A stretch of DNA of 64,000 nucleotides, taken from positions 39,565 through 103,564 of the forward strand of contig NZ_QQBJ01000025.1 of assembly GCF_003347205.1 (NCBI RefSeq), read 5' to 3'. The DNA is from Mycolicibacterium moriokaense (GTDB lineage: Bacteria; Actinomycetota; Actinomycetes; Mycobacteriales; Mycobacteriaceae). The notes beneath the pieces were generated by a model. The model did not search any database. It was not told the DNA's origin and saw only the letters and a program-made list of their open reading frames with translations. A program made the translations under genes and the position numbers. Below are positions 58,144 to 64,000 of the stretch, piece after piece. The stretch's first letter is position 1. The number at the start of each line of letters is the position of its first letter.

Positions 58144-59414
58144 ACGCCGAAATCGCCACGCGGTCGCAGACACCGATCAGCGCGCAGCGATGGCCGGACG
58201 TGGCGCGCGTGCCGTCCGGTCCGCTCGGCATCGTCGGCGCGCCGATCGCCGACCGCCTGTTCCGCAACGCCGCGTCGCGGCTGCCGCTGCGCCTGGTCTA
58301 CCCCGACGGCACGGTGGTCGGCGCGGCCGATCCGACGCTGCCCACCATGGTCATCCACCGGCCCGACCGGTTGGCTCGCCGGATCGGTCGCTACGGCCTG
58401 ATCGGGTTCGGCGAGTCCTACATGGCCGGCGAGTGGAGCAGCGACGACCTCGCGGGCGTGCTCACCGAGTTCGCCAGTTCGGTGGGCGAGCTGATCCCGC
58501 GGTCTCTGCAATGGCTGCGCCCGATTGCCGTTGTCCGCCAGCCTCGTTCGCAGTTTAACAGCCGCGAACAGGCTCGGCAGAACATCGCGGAGCACTACGA
58601 CCTGTCCAACGCGCTGTTCGGCGAGTTCCTCGACGAGACGTTCACCTACTCCAGCGCGCTGTTCGACGCGCTGCCCGCGAGTCGTGCGCAGTTGGCCGAC
58701 GCTCAGCGGCGCAAGATCGACCGCCTGCTCGACTCCGCGCGGGTGGGCCCAGGCACTCGCGTGCTGGAGATCGGCACCGGCTGGGGCGAACTGTGCATCC
58801 GCGCCGCCGCCCGCGGCGCGCACGTCCGGTCGGTGACGCTGTCGGCCGAGCAGCAGCAGTTGGCGCGCGAGCGCATCGCCGACGCGGGGCTGGCCGACCG
58901 CGTGCAGATCGACCTGCTCGACTACCGCGACGTCGACGGCTGCTACGACGCGGTGGTGTCGGTGGAGATGATCGAGGCCGTGGGATACCGCTTCTGGCCG
59001 ACGTACTTCTCGGCGCTGGACCGGTTGGTGTCGCCGGGAGGACGGGTCGCCATTCAGGCCATCACGATGCCGAACAATCGAATGATGGCCTCGCGCAACA
59101 CCTATACCTGGATCCAGAAGTACATCTTCCCGGGCGGGCTGCTGCCGTCCGTCGAGGCGATCATGGGTGTCACCGAACGGCACACGCGACTGCGCACGGT
59201 GGAGATGGCGTCGATGGGCCCCCATTACGCCGAGACGCTGCGACTGTGGCGGGAACGGTTCCTTCAGCAGTCAGAAGCTGTGTCCGCGTTGGGTTTCGAC
59301 GACGTGTTCCAGCGCATGTGGGAGTTGTACCTGGCGTACTCCGAAGCCGGCTTCCGGTCCGGCTACCTCGATGTGTACCAGTGGACCTTCGCACCCGCGG
59401 GGGGCATGCGATGA
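58140..59414 (+). CDS. ufaA1: SAM-dependent fatty-acid methyltransferase UfaA1-like (Rv0447c)
   Basis: This 424-residue methyltransferase is of the cyclopropane-fatty-acid-synthase family: NIAEHYDLSNALFGEFLDETFTYSSALF, SAM motif VLEIGTGWGELCIRAAARGAHV, VSVEMIEAVGYRFW and a C-terminal helical part. M. tuberculosis Rv0447c (ufaA1) is reported to convert oleic acid to tuberculostearic acid; the flavoprotein upstream is the likely reductase. GTG at 58140 overlaps the DUF1365 stop (GTGA). Substrate is expected to be an oleoyl chain on phospholipid. Confidence 0.9.
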   Translation: MNAEIATRSQTPISAQRWPDVARVPSGPLGIVGAPIADRLFRNAASRLPLRLVYPDGTVVGAADPTLPTMVIHRPDRLARRIGRYGLIGFGESYMAGEWSSDDLAGVLTEFASSVGELIPRSLQWLRPIAVVRQPRSQFNSREQARQNIAEHYDLSNALFGEFLDETFTYSSALFDALPASRAQLADAQRRKIDRLLDSARVGPGTRVLEIGTGWGELCIRAAARGAHVRSVTLSAEQQQLARERIADAGLADRVQIDLLDYRDVDGCYDAVVSVEMIEAVGYRFWPTYFSALDRLVSPGGRVAIQAITMPNNRMMASRNTYTWIQKYIFPGGLLPSVEAIMGVTERHTRLRTVEMASMGPHYAETLRLWRERFLQQSEAVSALGFDDVFQRMWELYLAYSEAGFRSGYLDVYQWTFAPAGGMR

Positions 59415-60196
59415 ACTTCGTCCTTGTCACCGCGGGGTCGATCGCCGTGCTGCTGGTGATGCACGGCATCACGTTCGCCATCGGGCGACGCATCGGCCGC
59501 TACAACGTCGTCGACGTCACGTGGGGCCTGGGTTTCGTCGGTGTCGGCGCCGTCGCCGCGCTGCTGGGCTCGGGCGACCTCTTCCGCAGGATCCTGCTGC
59601 TGGTGCTGGCGGCGGTGTGGGGGCTGCGGTTGGCCTGGCACATGGTGGGCAAGTCGGCGGGCAAGGGCGAAGACCCGCGCTACGTGGCCCTGATGGGCGG
59701 CGACTTCTCCGTCGGCCGGGTGTTGCGCAAGATCTTCGCGGTCCAGGCGGCCGCCACCTGGTTCGTGTCGCTGCCGCTGCAGGTTTCCGCGACGCTCGGG
59801 CCGACGCCGACGGTGCTGCTGCCGGTTTTCATTGCGGGCGTGACACTTTGGGTGATCGGGGTGTTCTTCGAGGCCGTCGGCGACTACCAGTTGACGCGGT
59901 TCAAGGCCGATCCGGCGCACAAGGGCGTGGTGATGGACCGCGGCCTGTGGGCGTGGACACGCCACCCGAACTACTTCGGCGACGCCAGCGTGTGGTGGGG
60001 GCTGTGGCTGGCGTCGATCGCGGGTTGGGTTTCCCTGCTGACGGTGCTCTCACCTGTGCTGATGACGTATTTTCTGATGTATGCCACCGGCGCGCGCCTG
60101 CTCGAAAGACACATGCGGGACAGGCCGGGATTCAGTGAATACTGTTCTCGTACATCGTTTTTCATCCCGCGTCCGCCCAGATCGCGAATATCATGA
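59411..60196 (+). CDS. DUF1295 membrane protein, Rv0446c-like
   Basis: This 261-residue protein has six or seven membrane helices and the steroid-5-alpha-reductase-like C-terminus GLWAWTRHPNYFGDASVWWGLWLASI, typical of DUF1295. It may bind NADPH for a reductase step, but no catalytic site is sure. ATGA overlap with the methylase stop and with the sigK start shows tight coupling. It probably helps in the same lipid pathway. Confidence 0.88.
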   Translation: MNFVLVTAGSIAVLLVMHGITFAIGRRIGRYNVVDVTWGLGFVGVGAVAALLGSGDLFRRILLLVLAAVWGLRLAWHMVGKSAGKGEDPRYVALMGGDFSVGRVLRKIFAVQAAATWFVSLPLQVSATLGPTPTVLLPVFIAGVTLWVIGVFFEAVGDYQLTRFKADPAHKGVVMDRGLWAWTRHPNYFGDASVWWGLWLASIAGWVSLLTVLSPVLMTYFLMYATGARLLERHMRDRPGFSEYCSRTSFFIPRPPRSRIS

Positions 60197-60774
60197 CGAT
60201 CATGGCGGGGGTGGCTAGGCTACCGCTCGTGACCACCGATCTCGCCGCGCTGCTGCGCCAGGTGGCCCAACGGGACGTTGACGCGTTCGCCACCTTCTAT
60301 GACCTCACCCGCGCCCGGGTGTTCGGGCTGGTGACGCGCGTGCTGCGCGACCCCGGCTACAGCGAGGAGACCACGCAGGACATCTACCTGCAGGTTTGGC
60401 GCAACGCGGCCAGCTACGACCCGGCCGCGGGTTCGCCGCTGGCGTGGCTGCTGACGGTGGCGCATCGGCGTGCGGTGGACCGCGTTCGCGCCGAGCAGGC
60501 CGCCAGCCTGCGCGAGTCCCGCTACGGGGCCGCAAGCGTGGACCCGCCCGCCGACCACGTGGCCGACGCCGTCATCCTGCGCGACGAGCGAAGGCAGGTC
60601 ACCGACTGCCTGGACTCGCTGACCGACGTGCAACGGGAATGCATTCATCTGGCCTATTACGACGGTCTGACGTATGTGCAGGTTTCCGAGCGGCTGTCGG
60701 CCAATCTCGCCACCATCAAGTCGCGGATGCGCGACGCCATCCGCGGACTCCGTAGATGTCTGGGGCTCACATGA
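60193..60774 (+). CDS. sigK: ECF RNA polymerase sigma factor SigK
   Basis: This 193-residue ECF sigma factor has region 2 (VDAFATFYDLTRARVFGLVTRVLRDPGYSEETTQDIYLQVWR) and region 4 (LTYVQVSERLSANLATIKSRMRDAIRGLRRCL). The match to M. tuberculosis SigK (SEETTQ, LAWLLTVAHRRAVDRVR, ESRYGAA) is strong. It drives the operon and, in M. tuberculosis, mpt70/mpt83. ATG at 60193 overlaps the DUF1295 stop. RskA, encoded directly after, holds it inactive. Confidence 0.93.
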   Translation: MTIMAGVARLPLVTTDLAALLRQVAQRDVDAFATFYDLTRARVFGLVTRVLRDPGYSEETTQDIYLQVWRNAASYDPAAGSPLAWLLTVAHRRAVDRVRAEQAASLRESRYGAASVDPPADHVADAVILRDERRQVTDCLDSLTDVQRECIHLAYYDGLTYVQVSERLSANLATIKSRMRDAIRGLRRCLGLT

Positions 60775-61490
60775 CTGGACCAACGACTCCTGACCTGCTC
60801 GCTTTGGCGACCCCGTACGCGCTGCACGCGATCACCGAAGCCGAACGTGCCGATATCGACCGGCAGCTGGCCGACGCTCCGCCGGAGGTCGCCTCGGCGT
60901 TCTTCGCCGAGGTGCGCGCCGTGCACGAGACGATGGCGGTGATCTCCGCCGCGACCGCCGTAGAGCCGCCGCCGTCGATGCGCGAACAGCTGCTGGCGGC
61001 GATCACCGTCGATCCCGTGCGCCAGCTGCCGCCGCCGAAGAACACGAACCGCTGGCGGGCAACTGTTCTGGCGGCCGCCGCGGTGCTCGCGATCGGACTG
61101 GGCGCGCTCGGTGTGGGCATCGCGATGCGGCCCGCGGCCACCATCTCGACCGCCGAGCAGGTGTTCGCCGCACCCGACGTGCGGACCGTGTCCGGTCCCA
61201 TCCCGACCGGGGGCACCGCGACACTGGTGTACTCGCACGACAAGGACGCCGGCGTGCTGGTGATGAACAACGTGCCGCCGCCGCAGCCGGGCACGGTGTA
61301 CCAGATGTGGCTGCTCGGAGAGGGCTCGCCGAAGTCGGCGGGCACCATGGACGCGAAGTCGGTCGCCCCGTCGACCACCGCGGTGCTGCCCGACCTGGGC
61401 ACGTCGCGGGCGCTGGCGTTCACCGTCGAGCCGGGCACCGGCTCCGCCCAGCCGACCAGCCCCGCGTTCGCCGAGCTGTCGCTGGCCTGA
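60771..61490 (+). CDS. rskA: Anti-sigma-K factor RskA
   Basis: This 239-residue protein has an N-terminal anti-sigma part (residues 1-100: LLALATPYALHAITEAERADIDRQLAD), one transmembrane helix (residues ~100-125: WRATVLAAAAVLAIGLGALGVGIAM) and an extracytoplasmic domain (TATLVYSHDKDAGVLVMNNVPPPQPGTVYQMWLLG), the RskA domain. Regulated proteolysis of RskA releases SigK. Its ATG overlaps the sigK stop by four bases. It ends next to the convergent YbdK-type gene without a gap. Confidence 0.93.
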   Translation: MTGPTTPDLLALATPYALHAITEAERADIDRQLADAPPEVASAFFAEVRAVHETMAVISAATAVEPPPSMREQLLAAITVDPVRQLPPPKNTNRWRATVLAAAAVLAIGLGALGVGIAMRPAATISTAEQVFAAPDVRTVSGPIPTGGTATLVYSHDKDAGVLVMNNVPPPQPGTVYQMWLLGEGSPKSAGTMDAKSVAPSTTAVLPDLGTSRALAFTVEPGTGSAQPTSPAFAELSLA

Positions 61491-62585
61491 TCACTCCAGC
61501 GTCGCGGCGGCCGCCTCGGCGAGCACGTCGGCCACATCGTTGCTGCGCTGCCACGCCCGCCGCTGCCGCATCGCGCCGTTGCCCTGCTTCGCGACGCGGG
61601 CCAGTTCGGACCGCACCATGTCGTAGTCGCCGACCAGCTCGAGCGCGGGGCGGATGCGCTCGACGAGGCCGTCGAGCAACTGCACGACGGGCACCAGGGC
61701 GTGGCTCTCCGCCAGGTCGATCGCCTCACCGTCGAGACCGTCGGTGGCCGACTTCCAGTACGCCGCGCGCAGCGCGAGAGGCGACAGCGGCTTGAGGCTC
61801 TCCCCGCGCCGCTCGGCCGTCAACGCCGTCATCACGGCGCCGCGCACCAGGGCCGCGAACAGAACCGTCTCGGCGACGGTGGCGGGCACGTCGGCGACGC
61901 GCACCTCGACGGTCGGGAAGTCCGAGGACGGGCGGACATCCCAATAGACCATCCCGTCGTCCAGCATCGCCCCGCTGTCCTGCAGCATCCGCACGACGCC
62001 GTCGTACTCGTCGGCGGACTCGAAGTGCGGCGGCGGCCCGGCGCTGGGCCAGCGCTGCCAGAGGATGCTGCGCCAGCTCGCGTATCCGGTGTCGGCGTTG
62101 CGGTACACCGCCGAGTTGGCCGTCACCGCCAACAGCAGCGGCAGCCAGGGCCGCAGCCGGTTGCTCACCTTGATCGCGGCGTCGCGGTCGGGCACCGCCA
62201 CGTGCACGTGGCAGCCGCAGATGCCCTGCTCGTGGGCGATCATGCCGAACCGCTCCGCGATGCGGCGGTAGCGCGGGTTGTCGGTGATCGGGAACTGCTG
62301 CGGCACCGTCGGCGGCAGGCCGACGGCGAGAAGCCGCGCCCCGGCCGCGTCCGCCGCCTCCGCGGCCACCCGCCGCAGCCGGGTCAGGTCGGCGCGCAGG
62401 TCCTCGCTGCTGCCGGCGACGTCGCTCGCCGTCTCGACCTGGCAGCTGGTCAGCTCCAGCTGCAGCTCGACGCCCGCGGCATGCGCGTGGCCGGCGACAA
62501 CCTCGTTGCGCGGCACCGGCTCACCGGTTTCGGGGTCGACGAGCAGGAACTCTTCTTCGACTCCGACGGTGGGATGGTCGGCCAT
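61491..62585 (-). CDS. YbdK-type carboxylate-amine ligase (glutamate-cysteine ligase family, Rv0433-like)
   Basis: This 364-residue GCS2-family protein has TVGVEEEFLLVDPETGEPV, QLELTSCQVE and GCHVHVAVPDRD, the ATP/Mg and substrate motifs, and SSDFPTVEVRVAD. Members form weak gamma-glutamylcysteine ligase activity in E. coli; mycobacteria use mycothiol, so another carboxylate-amine reaction is possible. ATG at 62585 follows AGAGGA. A perfect 13-bp hairpin lies in its leader. It matches M. tuberculosis Rv0433, which is near the sigK operon there too. Confidence 0.88.
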   Translation of the reverse strand: MADHPTVGVEEEFLLVDPETGEPVPRNEVVAGHAHAAGVELQLELTSCQVETASDVAGSSEDLRADLTRLRRVAAEAADAAGARLLAVGLPPTVPQQFPITDNPRYRRIAERFGMIAHEQGICGCHVHVAVPDRDAAIKVSNRLRPWLPLLLAVTANSAVYRNADTGYASWRSILWQRWPSAGPPPHFESADEYDGVVRMLQDSGAMLDDGMVYWDVRPSSDFPTVEVRVADVPATVAETVLFAALVRGAVMTALTAERRGESLKPLSPLALRAAYWKSATDGLDGEAIDLAESHALVPVVQLLDGLVERIRPALELVGDYDMVRSELARVAKQGNGAMRQRRAWQRSNDVADVLAEAAAATLE

Positions 62586-62602
62586 GACGTCCTCTAGATA
62601 TT

Positions 62603-62639
62603 GATCCGGCCCGTCGGATCGCTCACGACGGGCCGGATC
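62603..62639. promoter_or_regulatory. Perfect 13-bp hairpin in the YbdK-type gene leader
   Basis: GATCCGGCCCGTC (62603-62615) and GACGGGCCGGATC (62627-62639) are exact complements with an 11-nt loop, starting 18 bases upstream of the ATG at 62585. It is too strong to be a chance structure. It may be a leader RNA regulator or a terminator of unseen transcript. Confidence 0.5.
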
Positions 62640-62767
62640 GCGCGGTGGCTCCAGGTGCGGAAGTGGTCCGCGGGGCCGCTAAGACTGGCGGCTGAGTATT
62701 GCCCGATCGCGTCGGCGCCAAACATGAATTTTTCTGCGAGTGCACACGGCGTGCCTAACATCGTGGG

Positions 62768-63589
62768 GTGACCAAGGACTTCCGGTTCGGTGTCGGCCTT
62801 CGCGCAGCCAAGTCGCTCGTCTCGGTGCGCGACGAGGCGCGTCGCGCCGAGGATCTCGGCTTCGACGTGTTGCACCTGCCGGACCACATCGGGGCGCCCG
62901 CTCCCTTCCCGACGCTGATGGCGGCGGCAGCGGCCACCACGACGTTGCGGATGGGCACGTTCGTGCTGAACGCCAGCTTCTACAAGCCGGCGCTGTTGGC
63001 CCGCGACGTGCAGGCGCTGCGCGACCTCTCCGACGGCCGGTTCGAGCTGGGTCTGGGTGCCGGCTACGCGCAGCACGAGTTCGAGGCCGCCGAGTTGCGC
63101 TACCCGAGCGCGCGCGAACGCGTCGACTACCTCGACCACGTCACCGACTACATGGGCGAGCACCTGCCGGATGTGCCCGTGCTGATCGCGGGCAACGGCG
63201 ACCGGCTGCTGACGGTGGCGGCGCGCCGGGCCGACATCATCGGGCTGACGGGCGGTCAGCCGATCACCGCGACGACGGACCCGCTGGCCGAGCGGATCGA
63301 GTTCGTCCGCCAGGCGGCCGGCGACCGCTTCGACGATCTGGAACTCAACATCGCGATCACGGCACTGCCGCGCGACGAGTCCGGGCAGCCCGACCTGTCG
63401 ATCACTCGGCGGGCCCTGCCGCACATGTCGGACGACGAGTTGCTGGCGACACCCGCGGTGCTGTCGGGGTCGATCCGCGACATCGCCGACACCATTCGCG
63501 GGTACCGCGACACCTACGGCGTGAGCTACCTCATCGTGCAGGACAAGCACGCCGAGGCGTTCTCGAAGGTGATCGCCGAGCTGCGGTGA
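62768..63589 (+). CDS. LLM-class F420-dependent oxidoreductase
   Basis: This 273-residue luciferase-like TIM-barrel protein starts RFGVGLRAAKSLVSVRDEARRAEDLGFDVLHLPDHIG and has LGLGAGYAQHEFEAAEL and VPVLIAGNGDRLLTVAARRADIIGLTGG, the layout of a mycobacterial F420-linked LLM subgroup. Substrate unknown. GTG at 62768 lies exactly six bases after TAACAT (62756-62761), so the message is leaderless. It converges with csbD at 63590. Confidence 0.85.
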   Translation: MTKDFRFGVGLRAAKSLVSVRDEARRAEDLGFDVLHLPDHIGAPAPFPTLMAAAAATTTLRMGTFVLNASFYKPALLARDVQALRDLSDGRFELGLGAGYAQHEFEAAELRYPSARERVDYLDHVTDYMGEHLPDVPVLIAGNGDRLLTVAARRADIIGLTGGQPITATTDPLAERIEFVRQAAGDRFDDLELNIAITALPRDESGQPDLSITRRALPHMSDDELLATPAVLSGSIRDIADTIRGYRDTYGVSYLIVQDKHAEAFSKVIAELR

Positions 63590-63778
63590 CTAGTAGCGAC
63601 GTCGCCGTCCCCGCAGCGCGTCCTTGACCCGTTGACCCGTCTGGCGCACTCCGGCGCGCATCTGGTCGGTGCGGCCCTCGTCGCGCAGCCGCGCGTTTCC
63701 CGTCGCCGTGCCCAGCTCTTCCTTCGCCCGGCCGACGATGCGGTCGAATTCGTTCCTGGCCTTGCGTGTTGCACTCAT
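63590..63778 (-). CDS. CsbD-like stress protein
   Basis: This 62-residue protein has the pattern ARNEFDRIVGRAKEELGTATGNARLRDEGRTDQMRAGVRQTGQRVKDALRG, matching the CsbD family (small helical proteins induced by general stress factors). It is slightly longer at the C-terminus, with an Arg run. ATG at 63778. A degenerate SigF-like pattern (GGTTT ... GGGAAA) lies upstream, weak. Function is unknown. Its stop lies directly against the LLM gene stop. Confidence 0.8.
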   Translation of the reverse strand: MSATRKARNEFDRIVGRAKEELGTATGNARLRDEGRTDQMRAGVRQTGQRVKDALRGRRRRY

Positions 63779-63841
63779 GGACGCAGCGTTTCCCCTGCGC
63801 AGCAACCGGAAACCTGCGCCACGGTAAGCTCGGCGCGTCGC

Positions 63842-63914
63842 GCCCTCGTAGCTCAGGGGATAGAGCACGGCTCTCCTAAAGCCGGTGTCGCAGGTTCGAA
63901 TCCTGCCGGGGGCA
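63842..63914 (+). tRNA. tRNA-Arg (anticodon CCT)
   Basis: The 73-base cloverleaf folds with acceptor GCCCTCG/CGGGGGC, D-arm GCTC/GAGC, anticodon arm CGGCT/AGCCG with loop CTCCTAA giving anticodon CCT (reads AGG), variable GTGTC, and T-arm GCAGG-TTCGAAT-CCTGC. The 3' CCA is not encoded. tRNA genes are frequent integration sites; the sequence after it begins a repeat. Confidence 0.96.
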
Positions 63915-63921
63915 CTTTTGT

Positions 63922-63960
63922 GATGTCTCGGGACATCGTTGACAGGTGTCCCGAGACATC
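63922..63960 (+). terminator. 14-bp perfect hairpin after tRNA-Arg
   Basis: GATGTCTCGGGACA (63922-63935) and TGTCCCGAGACATC (63947-63960) are exact complements with an 11-nt loop, starting eight bases after the tRNA. This would end tRNA transcription. It coincides with the first two copies of the 23-bp repeat. Confidence 0.6.
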
Positions 63961-63992
63961 GTTGACAGGTGTCCCGAGACATCGTTTACATC
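63924..63992. repeat. Three tandem 23-bp repeats at the window edge, possible IS end
   Basis: Copies 63924-63946, 63947-63969 and 63970-63992 share TGTC-CG-GACATCGTT-ACA. The first two differ by two bases and the third changes its last few. TGTCCCGAGACATCG resembles terminal inverted repeats of IS481-type elements in actinobacteria, so an element may begin past the window. The window ends before this can be seen. Confidence 0.55.
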
Positions 63993-64000
63993 TGGACCCG

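Noticed and set aside
63924-63992. CRISPR array
   Set aside because: Copies are directly adjacent with no spacers; only three units.

Overview
The window is high-GC, densely packed actinobacterial DNA that reads as a chromosome segment of a fast-growing Mycobacterium (Mycolicibacterium type). The reasons are gene order matching the Mycobacterium tuberculosis series Rv0951-Rv0924c (sucC, M23 protein, uvrD1, chorismate mutase, pgi, SDR, Fpg/Nei, LigD, Ku, Rv0927c/Rv0926c-like pair, mntH) followed by an Rv0449c-Rv0444c plus Rv0433 block (FAD oxidoreductase, DUF1365, UfaA1, DUF1295, SigK, RskA, YbdK-type ligase), KstR-type operators, many F420-type LLM oxidoreductases, and many starts placed exactly where a leaderless mycobacterial transcript would begin. 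All homology statements come from reading the sequence, not from searches.

Layout. 0-16 kb: core metabolism and repair: sucC (cut by the window edge), an M23 envelope protein, UvrD1, the cytoplasmic chorismate mutase, an acyltransferase with an SGNH domain, a succinate-semialdehyde dehydrogenase, Pgi, an Xre/membrane-protein pair, two tandem secreted paralogues, a secreted chorismate mutase, Fpg/Nei and CobF. 16-30 kb: accessory genes: an AurF-like diiron protein, an MFS exporter, a KstR-controlled LLM oxidoreductase, a CheB / STAS-HATPase / CheR-PAS signalling cluster without motility genes, an AraC regulator, a cytochrome bd-type oxidase pair, and a CDF metal exporter with its ArsR repressor. 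30-37 kb: a polyol/ketose catabolic block (class II aldolase divergent from FGGY kinase, DeoR regulator, PfkB kinase, EltD-like dehydrogenase, VOC protein). 37-50 kb: RNase HI, LigD and Ku, the latter two separated by a mannitol/arabitol-type operon pair (ABC importer with its own SorC-type regulator on one strand; mannitol dehydrogenase and fructokinase on the other). 50-56 kb: a KstR-linked pair, several small secreted proteins, MntH and a two-domain gamma-glutamyl enzyme. 56-64 kb: the SigK operon behind a SigK-like promoter, a YbdK-type ligase, an LLM oxidoreductase, CsbD, tRNA-Arg(CCT) and 23-bp tandem repeats at the window edge.

The most striking element is the 5' region of the cytoplasmic chorismate mutase (5488-5693). 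A promoter with 17-bp spacing leads straight into a 19-codon leader ORF containing Phe-Phe-Tyr-Gly-Tyr. It is followed by mutually exclusive pairings that look like a complete ribosome-mediated attenuator: a 1:2 hairpin across the Tyr codons, a possible 2:3 antiterminator and a strong 3:4 terminator. If real, chorismate mutase is regulated by charged tRNA-Phe/tRNA-Tyr. Other items worth checking are three tandem 17-bp repeats directly before sucC, a perfect CRP-type site, the polyol pathway of unknown substrate, the Che-like stress module, and strong hairpins in the leaders of the YbdK-type gene and downstream of the tRNA.
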